A DNA stretch of 30,438 bases, taken from Zygnema cylindricum. Taxonomy: Eukaryota > Streptophyta > Zygnematophyceae > Zygnematales > Zygnemataceae. A model generated the notes under the pieces. The model did no database searches. It saw only the letters and a list, made by a program, of their open reading frames with translations, and was not told the DNA's origin. Position 1 is the first letter of the stretch. Each line of letters begins with the position of its first letter. The stretch spans positions 1 through 30,438 of the forward strand of contig JBBHKE010001531.1 in the NCBI GenBank assembly GCA_037447655.1, read 5' to 3'. Below are positions 8,937-21,400 of the stretch, piece by piece. A program made the translations under genes and the position numbers.

Positions 8937-10115
8937 AAAGAAAATTCTTCGGTTCAGTTGGCAGGCTTCAACATTTGTGAATTGACTTAGCAAGGAAAGT
9001 TTGTCCTGCCCAATAAATTTTGCAATTCACATAATGAGCTTTTAGTGGTTATGCACTAGTACAAAAACACTAGTACAAGATAAGTGGCAGTTCCAAATTA
9101 TTTTGTTCCAGAGACTACCTTTCTGTAGAAATAAGTACCATGGATTCCATGATATCAGCGTTTAGTTGTCTGCTTCTAGAGCTGTCTGGCTGGAGGTACA
9201 TAAATAGTTTATAGTTTCTGTACACTTTGACCATTTATCCGAAGAACGTAAAACCAAATTACCGTGGGAACAACTGGTTGCTAGCAATCTTTTCGCCCCC
9301 TCAAATCCCACTTGTCAATCCATCCTCGTTATTACATGTAGCTACGCAGATATGGTGTGGGGGATTTACACTTTGTTTCACACAGCTTTCAGCTTATGCA
9401 GAGCAGAGAATTTACTTTTTTAGAGTGACGTGTTGACCGATTAATCTGCAGGCCGCATTAAAGTCTAAACAAACTCCGAGCAAAAATCTCTGTTGGCTAT
9501 ATGACTCTTTCCATTTTGGTGAGCTTGCCTTCTTCATTATGTCGATCAATAGCTTGACAGAATCACTTTTCATGGGTATGTTGGGGTTAATGTACCAGTG
9601 TAAAGCCTTGGATTTGATGATGTTTCACCATTTAGAAAAAGGAGGTATGTTGCACTAGAAACCTGTGGCACGACAGTGTAAACATTTCACAGATATGTAT
9701 AATTTTGTCCTTTTCCCCAATGCTGGGTTTATTTCGGGTTCTATTGGGACTATTTCATTGCTTACTTAGGTATTGAGCTCGGCTATTTGGCTTGCAAAGG
9801 ATGTTGAGGATGTTCTTCAGTAGTATGGTTTGCAGATGTGGGTATCTTTCTCTCTGCATAGAATCAGCAATTTGTGAATCTGAAATCAAGCAGACTATTC
9901 GCACGTTGCAAGGCATGTTAATTTTAGGAGTGTTACCAGATTTCTGGTAAAAAATGGGTAATTGCTGGTTACATTGTCAAAACTTAAAACGACAAAACAG
10001 AAACAATAGTTGATGAAGCTTTGACATATGCAGTAGCAATCCGGAAGCTAGATTCAGTCACCTTGAGCATTTGACATTTGACGGATTTGCAACCAAAGTT
10101 AGGTGCCATGATTTG
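8937..10115. other. FAX3 3' UTR and intergenic, nothing else recognised
   Basis: The first ~150 bases are likely 3' UTR, with AATAAA near 9013. The rest has average composition with no conserved frame, RNA gene or repeat I can identify. The 69-codon frame at 9227 lacks any similarity I recognise. Confidence 0.5.
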
Positions 10116-10635
10116 TACACCGTGAATCGCTATTACAGTTAAGAAATAATTGATGTAAAGAAACAATTAGTGTTACTAGGTCTATTTTGGGTTCAAGGGC
10201 CTAACACCAACAAAAATTAACGTTAATTTACACACTAAACACTAATTTGAATACACATTCCCATATAATAGGCGTAATAGTCTGTCCACATATTCGACGC
10301 TTGAACTTGTGATTTTCCTTCCTCTTATGACTGCGAAGAAAATTTTGAGTACGCTTTAATGTGGCGACGCACTCATTTTCCCGCGTTGACTCCTTTATTA
10401 GACACTTATTTTGTACATCTGTTCGTAATAATGAGCAGTTTTATTATGGACAGACACAATTCCGATATCTCACAATTGAATAACACTCAAAATTAGAGGA
10501 ATTAATACTATTTAAATAATATGAACATTATCTCATAAAAAAAAATTGAGCTATCAATTCTATTTTACGCTTGAGGGTCAAAATCAGGGGGCCGCTGAAT
10601 TAGTGTTTTTAACGCAAACAGCGATTCACGTTATA
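10116..10635 (+). mobile_element. TIR element of the 5'-array family, isolated copy (~520 bp)
   Basis: It begins TACACCGTGAATCGCTATTA and ends in the inverted GCGATTCACGTTATA. It sits alone, more than 4 kb from the array at 155-4930. The interior is AT-rich and diverged from types A-C. It shows that the family also inserts singly. Confidence 0.65.
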
Positions 10636-11263
10636 GTTTCAAAAGATATGTGCAAATTTAAAGCGGATTCTTGCTTGTAGCATCGCTCAGCTTGGATATT
10701 GTGGAAAGTGTTTATCTGTTTGTTTGCAATCTTTGAGCACGTTTTTTGCCCTTTCCATTTTCGTTTTTTGGGGCTAAAAAATAGTAATTATAAAACTGCT
10801 GGGTTTGGACATTGGATCAATATGGACTGTGTTGTGGAGTTTATGTAGACAGAGTCTTCATATTGACTGATTTCTCTCTGCGGAAAATAGTTATGGAAAT
10901 GTGGATGAGATATATTTTGGTTAATGTAAGCAAACTTTGTCTAATCTACAACATGACAGACACACTTAACTGCTCCTGTCTAGATGTCCCTATTGGTACA
11001 CAAAATGTAAGAAATTTAATTTTGTAGAATTTTCTAATGAATCAAGGGGGAGGTAGGAAATGTCAATTCTTTTGTTTGTAATCAAATTATTGATCTTCGG
11101 TGGCTCTGGTGAAATGATCCTGTCCAGGAGGTCGTGTTCAGATGTGTGGTTATCCAATCTGTTATTTGGATGAAGTTTATGCTTGTTGCTGGTCAATTTA
11201 ATTAGAGGGGAAAGTGTTAGACCAGATAATCTGATGTATCCTCCAAGTTTTTGCTACCCTAGG
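10636..11263. other. Intergenic, no gene recognised
   Basis: AT-rich sequence with short random frames only (71 codons at most). I see no repeat or regulatory signal to report. Confidence 0.4.
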
Positions 11264-11435
11264 AAGAGGTCGAAATCGGGTATCCGAATCTGGCCATACC
11301 CGATTTTTTTTTGTTTTTTTTTGTTTTTGAATCACCCGGCCGAATCCAGGCGGCCCCCAAACTTTTGCCACCCGAATCCATTCCGGACCGACGCGGCCGG
11401 CCGAGTACGGATTCGGGACCCGATTGTGACCTCTG
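11264..11435 (-). mobile_element. hAT-type MITE, 172 bp, with 8-bp target duplication
   Basis: ACCCTAGG flanks it on both sides (11256-11263 and 11436-11443). The ends are inverted repeats: AAGAGGTC...AATCGGGT...CCGAATC against the complement of GATTCGGGACCCGAT...GACCTCTG. The CAGAGGTC terminus and 8-bp duplication are standard hAT features. GC-rich cores (CGGCCG) and an A/T-rich strip are shared with 4982-5128. Confidence 0.8.
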
Positions 11436-11443
11436 ACCCTAGG

Positions 11444-13557
11444 TAATGCTTCGCATCAGTAGTTTTTCCATTCGGACCCAATAATTAAATCCCCTGCTCA
11501 TAAAGCACAAGTTGTTCAACAGCGACAGAGATATGAAACCGGCCATAGATGACTATAAATGGATGTCACTACTGCATCCCTGGCAATAAAATTTTATGGT
11601 ATTGTTACGACCTGTCTTTGGCGATGGACGAACACATGGCGCAAAAAGATTTGTTGACAACAGTCTAATGCCAATATAGTCTTTCTTTAAAAAGTGCGAT
11701 GACAGAAAATCTGGTAGATGAAAGGCGTGAAAAGGCAAATTAAAGAAATTTTCGAGCTATATCAAACAATGAAAAACCAATAACACAGTTAATCCCAATG
11801 GCAACCAAAAAGGAAAAGTTGTAGACACGACCAAAAGCAAAAAAACAAAAACAAAAACAAATTATATAAGCTAATAATAACTACCAAACTAACTCTCACA
11901 CATCAAGGCTTCCAAAAAAGAGACCGCCCACTAAATCCCCCATGCTTGGTGGAACGTGTCAAGGGATTTGTGGACCTACGACAATTCATCACCTTAATAA
12001 TAGAATCACCTTAATCGAAGCAAGAAGGAAACCTGTTTGCACTGTCAAGCCATGGACAAAACGTAGATGATAAAAGGCCTTGAGAATAGAAAGTAGAGGC
12101 ACTAAGGTTTGGTCCTCTCGAACGAGCCTCGACCACAAGTAAGGAGGAACTCATCCAAAACAATACCCAAGTAACCAAATATCCCTACATAAACAGATCA
12201 CGTGAAACAAAGAATGGACATAAGCATGTTATCGGCTTGTTGATCGTGTTACGAGCAGTTTGTGTGTTTTGTCTTTTGTGTGCATGCGGTGATGTGAGTT
12301 TTGTTGGTGTTGTGCACAATATGAAAACTTGTGTGCGTCTGCGCCATTTGCATATTTTATCATACGAGCGTTGTGTATCTTGTGCGCTTGGAGATCTTCA
12401 TTTTCGTGATTGGTAATCGCACTTGTAATGCAATGTTGCCGCCTACAAGGCTCCAGTTGACCACAAACATGACAGCTCAATATGAATAACAAGATTTCAT
12501 GAAAACTCAATTTCATAGCAATTTTTGTGATTGTCTCCATGAAAACGGATGGAAAAAGCATAAACTAATCTTACTAGAAGAGTACTAATCGTACTAATAC
12601 GACAAAACTACCAATTGGGGTACATTTCTAGCTGAAATTTTATATTCGTAAATCATAAGATTAATCAACATCAAAGCTCCAACCAAAAGCCTCCTTCACC
12701 CTACCACGACCAACAAATCTATTAATAAATTCAAGCCACTTAAAATTACTTGAGAAAATTTAACATGTTTTATCAATCGTCAACCTTGTATTCTTACAAG
12801 GTTTCCACATAGATGATTCCAAGCATGAATTCTCAACACAGAAAACAAGATTCATTGAAGACCTAAACTCATAATACAACTTTCGATATCAATATTGTAA
12901 AAGTACATGAATCGATAAAATAAACATATAGCTCATTATAGTCAAAAGGACACAACACATTTGATTTTAAGAACATAATTTTTTAATTTGTTGTTATTGA
13001 GGTGGACGACAATAGTTAACTACACATGCGAATTTCACAATATTATGAGCGGTAGTGATTGGGCTCGCCTAACAAAAAAGAGGTTTTTACTTGCATGGAG
13101 TGAAAATGTCTTTCAGTATTGAGTCGACATGTTTATACAGTGTGGAACTCCGCCCTTAGTTTTGCTGCATCAAATTTTTCGGGTTCTAAATTTCTAGTGG
13201 CTTAGCCGATACGAATGCTAGTGTACTACAGTACTGTACTGTACTGTCGATACGGAAACACGCGTGTTTCAACTTTCAGCTTTCAAGAAGAAGTACCAAA
13301 AATCGAGAAGTTATTCTCGATATACGGTACAGCAACGTTGAAACTTGAAACCGCACTTTTGAATCACTTGAACCGAATCACTTGAACTTGAACCGCACTT
13401 GAAAGTTTTTGATTTTCGGGGAAAGTGGTGCTTCTTCAACAAACCTTGAAAATTGGTTACCCTTTTAGTTTCTATTTTGTTTTTCTATTTGTTTCAAGCG
13501 GTTAATGATGCTGAGAAGTTGTTAAGCCGCCAATTTTAAATATCCTTTCTTGTTAAG
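11444..13557. other. Intergenic region upstream of AP2S1
   Basis: About 2.1 kb without a supported gene. The 110-codon frame on the minus strand (12229-12561) lies in a TGTG-rich stretch and resembles nothing I know. Towards the right edge are a TACAGTACTGTACTGTACTG run (about 13226-13246) and the 16-bp palindrome GAAACACGCGTGTTTC (13255-13270), roughly 290 bp before the ATG. The last few hundred bases should include the AP2S1 promoter and 5' UTR. Confidence 0.45.
13255..13270. promoter_or_regulatory. 16-bp perfect palindrome upstream of AP2S1
   Basis: GAAACACGCGTGTTTC reads the same on both strands and contains the ACGCGT core. It could be a dimeric factor site in the AP2S1 promoter; this is inference from position and symmetry alone. 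Confidence 0.35.
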
Positions 13558-16500
13558 ATGGTGAGCAAAGACGTACTTGAAGATAGTCTAATTGTATCTT
13601 TTTTTTTGTGGCAATGTTTGAAAGCAAAGGTTTTTGTAATGCCTTGTGTTTTAAACAAATATATCTGTTTCTGCAGATCAGGTTCATTCTTCTCCAAAAC
13701 AGGCAGGGAAAGACCCGTCTTGCGAAATATTATGTTCCTTTGGAGGATTCAGAAAAGCATAAGCTTGAGTATGAGGTACTGTGGTAACTAAAGCTAATCA
13801 TCGCCTTTGAAATCTTTCTTTTTCTTGTACTCGAACCATGACCAAACCAATGAGCTAGGCCACTCTCTCGAATCAAGCATTTCCATTTTCATTGTAAAAT
13901 GTATCCTGGATGAAGCTCATCCATGTGGACTAAGGAATGCCGTTGTTTATCATTTATTATTTCATGGATTTTTCTCGGTATTTCGAGTTTTATGTCGATG
14001 GTCTTTTTATGTATTTCTATGTGTGAAGGGGTTTGCGTTTTGTAATGTCGATGGTGGACATTACAATAATGTGCATAAACCTAAAAATGCTGGAAATATC
14101 GTGAATTTGTTTATTTTTTTCCATATGGTTCAGGATACTGGTTATCATGTCTCAACACAAACGGGTTTTAATGGATGGTTAAATTTCTCATTTATTTTAT
14201 CTGATTACTTTGACCTTGTTTTTCACTTCAGTTTCTGAAGGTTGTGCAGTTATCATGATTATCTCTCTTGGCCTTTTTACATTTTGCCTTGTGTTATTTA
14301 AGGTTATCCTTATAATTATTTGCAATTTGAAGTTAGCCGGTTTGAAGGATGCAATAGTTGGACATTGACTTTTTACTCCAATACTTGCAAAATGTGAAAA
14401 ATTTGTGTTGTGGGCCTTAATTTCTGATTGGAATTCGTCATGCCCATCCCTGATTTACTTTATGCAGGTTCACCGCCTGGTAGTGAACCGGGATCCAAAA
14501 TTTACCAATTTTGTGGAGGTTCGCTCTCTTCTTAGGCTCTTGTTGGACTTTGACATTCTGATTACTCACAGTTTGCTGCCATAACCAGCCAATTTATTAG
14601 GTTTTTGTCTCATGTTGGTTCAACTTTATGCGGGCAAGGTCTACATGGTGATGGAGGCTTAATGAAAATCATGGATTTATGGCACCCTGTATTGTATGAC
14701 CATCGGTGAAGGGCTCAGGTCATTAAGCAGTTTAACTGCTGTTCCTGGGGAGGTATATGAATTTTGACCTGATTGTGCAAAACGTTTTGATTTGTTTTAC
14801 CGTACAGCATTGGTGTGTGTTCACCTCAATAAGAATTGTATTATTCCTGATTGTTTTGGGAATCCATTACAGTCAAGCTGGTAAGCCATCACTGGAAAAT
14901 TGTCCTGGACATTTCATCTCTCGAGAACCACAGAAAGCCATCACAAAACGATATTTGTACCAGCAGCCTGTTTCTACCATCATTTCCTAGTTACCTTAGT
15001 GACGTCATTTGGTACAAATTTGTGTGAATGTTTCTCAACAAACATGGACACACGGAAAATTGTTGTACATTTGATGTTGAGGGTGGAATATTGCACTAAT
15101 CAATTTCTGAGTAACCACCGAGTATATCAATATTTCCTTTATCTCCGGACCATTTTTGCTTTAGTAGCTTTGTCCAAAACATTTGAAAATCGACGCCGCC
15201 AAGGAAAATGCACATGTACCAACAGTTTTGTAGGGCGTGAGAAATTTCATGGTGGAATATGTTATAAACATCCACTTAAAAAAAAGGACCAGCAAATGCT
15301 GCTATTATGTTTGCCCTTGCTGATTCCTGTTGCCTTTCTGCAGTTCCGCACATACAAGGTGATCTATCGCCGCTATGCAGGCTTGTTCTTCTCTGTTTGT
15401 GTCGACCTCACAGACAACGAGTTGGCGTATTTAGAGAGCATACACCTGTTTGTGGAGATTCTTGATCACTTTTTCAGCAATGTTTGTGAGCTGGACCTGG
15501 TCTTCAATTTCCACAAGGTGCTCATTGCAGAAGTTTTCTCTCAAGATTGTTGTCTGATGTCTCTTGCTATTTCCAGCTTTTGTTGCAGCTTGGCATGCTG
15601 TTGATGTCTACCAATCCTGGAAAGTTATCTAATCTCACTCAAGGGATGCAGCTGTTCAACTGATGACTTTTTACCTTTAAATATGATTTATTCTGTGTTC
15701 AACAAAATGATTTTCTCACTCAACGACTGTCTTGACTTCTAGATTTGTTTGATCCGTGGTCTTTCTTTTTAAGGACTGGCATCACAACTTTTAACCTTTG
15801 TTGTTTAGCCACTCCTTACCCGTTCGTCATGCCTCCTTGGTCATTCATGGTGGTCTCACTGTTCTTAGTTCATGGTTTAGAGAGTGGCTATGGGTGGTTG
15901 CAGGTCTACCTGATACTGGATGAATTCGTCCTTGCTGGTGAGCTACAGGAAACCAGCAAACGTGTGAGTACTCTTACTGACAATAACTTCTTTGGAGGCT
16001 TATTTGCATTTTGTGCGTGTCAAGTGTGTGCATCTAGGTTCAAAGAAGTCTTCTGTTTCTGCGGGTTTAAGTCTTTACCGCAGGTAAATGGCACACTCTG
16101 GCACAGCAGTCTTAACAATCTTGGAAATTATTCTTTACCTTATGCATTTACCAATAAGAGCAGCACATGGACTAATGTATATCAAGGTCAATTTCTTAAT
16201 ATTTGGTAAGCCTGGACATCCTTTAATAGTGCTTATCAATTTATTTCCCGGATGTGGAAATTCGATACAGCTGCTCAAAAAAGAAAAGAAAAACCGTGTC
16301 AAAGGAACGCAGGACACACACCATAAGGGTTAAGATACAGTCGATGGACCAACTGTACCTTGCACTTACTGTACGTCAGTCTAAGTTTTTTAACTCCTGT
16401 ATCGCAGAGGAAACCTCGCTACATTACGAATACAGTGTTGTATTCTAATTTTTTTGAATGTTCAGTAGACATGCAACGCTGTTTTAGATAGAAACAATCT

Positions 16501-16979
16501 CTTTTCAGGCAGAGGCAATGCTGGAAATTAATTTGGGAATCGGCATTGTCAGTTACATGAACAGAGAAAGTTGCTTTTCACTTCGTCAGATAGTGCTTGC
16601 TATATCTCATCATGTATAGTTGATGTTCATTGTTATATCTCTGGTTTAGGAGGGATTGCCATTGATGAGAATGAGCATGCCAGTTCGTCTGTTTCAAGTA
16701 TTACTCCTATCACGTATTTTGACTAATAGTTTATGAAGCATCATGAATCAGAGTCGCATGGGAAATTTTCAATGGCACCTTGCATGAACACAAATTCAAG
16801 TAGAAAGTCTAGCTCTTATTGCTGTGCACCTGTTGTGGTGAGGTTTTGTGATGTGTGCCTCTCACTGTTCTCATTATTATTTTGTCAAGGTGTGTACCAG
16901 CTCTTACACTAACTACACTTGGAAGTCCTCGTTGCAGGCCATTATTGAGCGAATGGGCGAATTGGAAAAGGCAGAGTAG
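13558..16979 (+). CDS. AP2S1: AP-2 complex subunit sigma (clathrin adaptor small chain)
   Basis: Exons: 13558-13560 (ATG only), 13677-13775, 14468-14518, 15344-15517, 15904-15963 and 16938-16979. All junctions are GT-AG and phase 0. They give exactly 142 residues, the family's usual length. The protein starts [20 protein letters not shown] and contains the signature blocks [54 protein letters not shown] and a final [13 protein letters not shown]. Arg15, which in animal AP-2 helps bind dileucine cargo signals, is present. The protein is a small longin-fold chain that pairs with the alpha large chain in the plasma-membrane clathrin adaptor and recognises cargo. AP-1 and AP-3 sigma chains are less similar in these blocks. 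Long in-frame read-through into introns (for example upstream of exon 4) is not coding. Confidence 0.97.
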
Positions 16980-18414
16980 CAGAAAAAGTATTTTTAACGT
17001 TTTCCAATCAAGTTGTCCTTTTTACTTGCTTGTCCTCTATTTGTGAGTCTAGCTCGTTTGTGTTGAGCTATTATATTTCCTTAATTTTCTCACCAGTTTG
17101 ACCAGTGTGCCTAAGTCTTGTTAGAAATAGTTAATGGCCTCTAGTTCATTTGTTATCCATTTTTTATATTGTTGTCAGTAGGTGTACATAAGCGATGCTT
17201 CAGCTGCCTCTAGTATATTTCTCAAAATAGTCAAGAGCCTCCAGTTGAAGACCAGCAGGGTCTCAAACGCGTGTCTCACTCTATTCTCATAAATTCGCTA
17301 AAACGCATCAAAAGGTTTTGTGATTGTCTTTTTCCCTGGCCCAAAGGCATGTTGAAAATGTTTTGGCAAACTGTGCCATGACGTTGCTGGAAAAAGGTTG
17401 GTCCAAATGTTATGACAAATCTAGAGAATGTGGTGAATGTCAGAATGTGATTGGACAGCCAGATTTGCACTGCTTGGATAATGTACTATATGTTCCATTT
17501 TTAGAACAGATGGGGGTTTGATTTTCAGCCTGGCAGAAACACATGCAATATCATTGTGGGCTGTTCTGGTACCACAAGTTGGGTCAATTGTGTGTCAACA
17601 TCCAAAAATCTGTGCATTTAAGTGTTGCCTTCATTCAAGGAAACCGAGAATTGGAGAGCATTATTCTTCTGGCATTGCTGTTTTAATAATTACTATGATG
17701 AACGCAGACGAGTGTCCATTGATCGTAGGGCTGTTTATGGTAATAATGCCATTGTATGGAAAAAGCTGGAAAGGCCAAACGTAGCAATCAATGGGAGTGA
17801 ATTTAATGAAACTTGTTGCACCCTACCACCTGCGTCTAGCATAGCAATATAATGACAAAACCCAGGCATAGAGAAGATCCTCATGGGGTAATTACGGTAT
17901 CAAAGATTTACCCTCATTTTGAGGATAATTCATACAATTTGTACAGTTTTTTGGGTAAATTTACGCACAAATTGGCCTTTAACTTTAGGATTCATCCTCA
18001 ACTTGAGGGCAACTTTCTTCAATGTAATTACCCTGTCACATAGAAAAGAAAAAGGTATTTTTGCACCTTCCAACCGAGGTCTCATCTTTTTTTCTGTTTT
18101 TAGGGTATGGAGTAATGTTTAGTGCTAGTATGATTCTGTATTTGTTTTTGTAGCTTTCAGCTTCAGATTTTTAGTTTTGCTTAGTTATTGTTATGCTTAA
18201 AGTATGTAGGGATTTTCTTCAAATCCCTTAAATGTCCGTCAACAATTTTTCATTTCAATCATGCTTTGTACCTAGATGGTTTTGCCATCGCGTTTTTTGG
18301 AAATAAAATCTTCTTCCTTCTCCTTACAACCAAAAAGCGACATAAAGCACGAGCATACCTAGCAGATTTTTGCAGGTTGACTTTAATCCTTCTTGCAATT
18401 CGAACATTAGCAAT
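16980..18414. other. Intergenic: AP2S1 3' UTR, a MITE, SDR gene 5' region
   Basis: No gene is supported between the AP2S1 stop and the SDR ATG. Frames of 60-88 codons overlap one another and lack similarity. The only structured item is the inverted-repeat element at 17886-18033. The SDR promoter and 5' UTR should lie in the last few hundred bases, but no clear motif decides the transcription start. Confidence 0.45.
17886..18033. mobile_element. Small inverted-repeat element (MITE-like, 148 bp)
   Basis: It begins GGGTAATTAC and ends GTAATTACCC. Inside these ends, CCCTCATTTTGAGGATAA pairs with the complement of ATCCTCAACTTGAGGG, so about 45 nt at each side are imperfectly inverted. A clear target duplication was not seen and no second copy is in the window. 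A decayed MITE is the simplest reading. Confidence 0.5.
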
Positions 18415-21400
18415 ATGTTTCTCTCTTGCTCAACTTCGATTGCCCTGCAGGATACACAATTCTCAAGATTTGCATCGCGTTTTCATTCTAGTCTGTACAC
18501 TGCAAATGATGAAAGTTCAGTCGGTTCAGTTAGTTCTCGTTTTGCAAAACCTGCTGTTCCTACAAATAAAACAAACACACTATATTCCAGGGCATATAAA
18601 GCCTCGGGTCCAACTTTTCAGGAAAATCCAAAGCTTTTCTGCTTTGGACTTGGATATACAGGAGAGGCAATTGCTAAAACGCTGAAAAATACGGGATGGT
18701 GTGATCCCTCTCTCTCCCTCTCTCCTTCTTTCTTCCTCTCTCTTCCTCTCTCTTCCCGTCTTTTCTGTCAGAACGTTGTATATAATTATCTCTTTTATTA
18801 TTTCTTAGTTTTTTTTCAGAATAACTTTTCTGCAACTCTGGAGGAACCCTAATAAAGCTTAGAGAATTGGAAAAGACTTATTTCTACCCTCCTGTAAGAT
18901 CCATAGCCGTCCAAAATCGCTATTCAAAGACCGAAAGAAAAGAGAAGATAGCTTTCCACGAACTTAAAAGTTGAAACGATTTTGACAAGCAAATTGAGTT
19001 TTGTGATATGCAGGAACGTGGCAGGAACTTGCCGTTCGAATACAAAACGTCAGTTTCTTTTGAATAGTGATATCGATGCCCATATTTTTGATCCAGAACT
19101 TACCGGCAATGGACTCATGTACAGTAATACTAATTCCTCGCCGTTTTCAGTTTTCTCAAAGGATAATCTCTATTAAATTATTTTTTTCTTAATTGATTTG
19201 CTATCTTGAAATCATAATATCTTATTGCAAATCCATGGTGTGAAGGCAAAACATTAGTCATTTATCATTTTTTTTTCCATGGTCTTTAATTGTTCGTCAA
19301 TGTCTTTCCAGATATTGTGTCTTTTTTAAACTTAATGCAGTTACATTTTCCCATCGTAATGAAGGGAAGAAGAAGAAATTTGTGTTAATCATAGTTCAAA
19401 CTTACACCTAATTGCCTCGCTCAATGTAAGTCAATAGTAAATTCTAGGTCATTGCTAAAGAAAATTTTTTCAAATTAGTTCGTTAACAAGTTATAAAATT
19501 GGGTGTTTTAGTTTTGCTTGATTTGTGATGCAAATTTTGAAGACGAACATGGCATCCCCATTTTCTGCATTTTTGGAGAATTTCCCCAAAACTCCACTTT
19601 GTAACCATGTGCCCCAACATCAAATCCTTCCAATAAGGCAACAACTTCTTGAAAGTTTTCGCCCTAATTTACCACCAAAAAATTATGTTTGGGAAGATTT
19701 ATCTTCGAGTGAACTGATCATCATTACTTGACTAAATCATGTTGCATTTTGGTTAGGCATGAGGCAATACTTGCTTTGCAAAGCTCCACACATCTTCTGT
19801 CAACAATTCCCCCTTCAGTTATTCAAAGCTATGATCCGGTATTCTTCTTTGCCTTCCGTTTTTTGAAACGATTGTCAAGCAAGTTTGTTGTGGATATGGG
19901 ATAACCATTCTAGTTTCACAAAGTGAATGGTGAGTAAGAAGGTCCAGGTTAGTCCGGTGCCCATTCTTAGTTGGGTTTTTTTTTTTTTTTGTGGAAAAGG
20001 AGGGCACCGTTAATATATTGATGGGGGTGCCAGAAAGTCGCGGGCTGGAAACAAAATTAATTAATTAATTCTTTTAGGGCCTCTAAAGTCAAGTTCACCT
20101 GCATTGTATCGTCAAACTTATCCCAGCAAATCAGTGAGCTAAAGGATGTTTATATGTTTGGAATTTTGAATTAGTACAGCAGTTTTTTAAACAGTCATGG
20201 AACTTGGTTCAAATGGGTAAATAGTGGAGTATTCTTTCTGTACATTTCGGAACGCAGCCTCAATTGTCCTCATGTGTAAATTTCAATTATTAGATAAAAG
20301 TATAACAGGTAGGCCGAATCGCCTAATATTAAGATATATATCTTTTGTTACCCCTTTTTGTAAGCTTTCAAATTATTGCAATTGAGCTTTGTTTTCTTCT
20401 GGTCTGTGTTCAAAAATGACACAGGCAGCTTTGTGTAATACATTTGGATTTGGAAGATAAAGCTGATTGAAGAAACTAATTGAAAGACAAAAAAAACGTA
20501 GTAGACGACTCTTTTCTGGTAAAAATGTTGCTAAAAGCATATTTTTTAAAGAGGTACGCACTTATAAAGTTTTAGAATCGCAGTTTTTTTTTCTGTAGGT
20601 GCTCGAATGGCATTTCAGTGACATTATATCGGCCAAAGAATCTGGACTCTCTTGGATAGGTTATCTTTCCACAACCTGTAAGTCTCAACTTTTCTAATGT
20701 CTCAACTTTTTTAATGTCTCTCATCCTGTTTTGACAACAATTGGATGAATGGATCGAAATTCATTCAGTTTTTTGCTTCTTTCTTTGAAATGTTTGCGAT
20801 TACTTTTCCTTTTTTGCGTATGGGAAACAACTTGTGAAGCTAAGATCCTCTGTCAAAAAAAAATGTGTGTTTTTTACTTTCAAAAGAAGTTGATGATGGG
20901 AATGCAATGGCAATCGGGAGTCAAAAATAAGTAGCACTAGAAAGTTTGTGAGCAAGGAGTACACCGCCTACCTCTATTAGTGTGGGTTGTGTTGGAGAGT
21001 TTCCAACTGTTTTGCTGTTGGCATTCCACACTAATTTTGGTACGACTTTCACAGATTAGATGCCTTAGACTCGGACTCATGTTTTGAACCAGACCGTTTT
21101 TTTTTGGTTCCCCTTTAATAACCATTCAATAGATTTAATTCATAATCAGTATGAATCACACTGACGGTGGTAAATATTGTAGTATTCAGGATCGGAATGG
21201 AAAGGAATCATGTATATAATTTAATGTAATATGATCTATAATTTAATATGGGTTTAGTTTTTTAAATTTTTTGAGTTAATGTGTACGTATTGATAATTTC
21301 TGTGAAGGAGGTTTTGTTGTTTGGTTGGAAATAACAGCTGTCTATGGGGATTGGAATGGAGAATGGGTGAACGAAAGGTAAGAGCTAAAATCAATTAATT

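Noticed and set aside
12229-12561. 110-codon minus-strand frame as a possible small gene
   Set aside because: It lies in a TGTG-rich low-complexity stretch, has no motif, and no splice or promoter context supports it.
13807-14238. 143-codon frame in AP2S1 intron 2
   Set aside because: AT-rich, Phe/Leu-rich random translation within an intron; no similarity recognised.
14900-15604. 234-codon frame spanning the end of AP2S1 intron 3, exon 4 and intron 4
   Set aside because: Only 15344-15517 encodes AP2S1 residues in frame; the rest is read-through between good splice sites.
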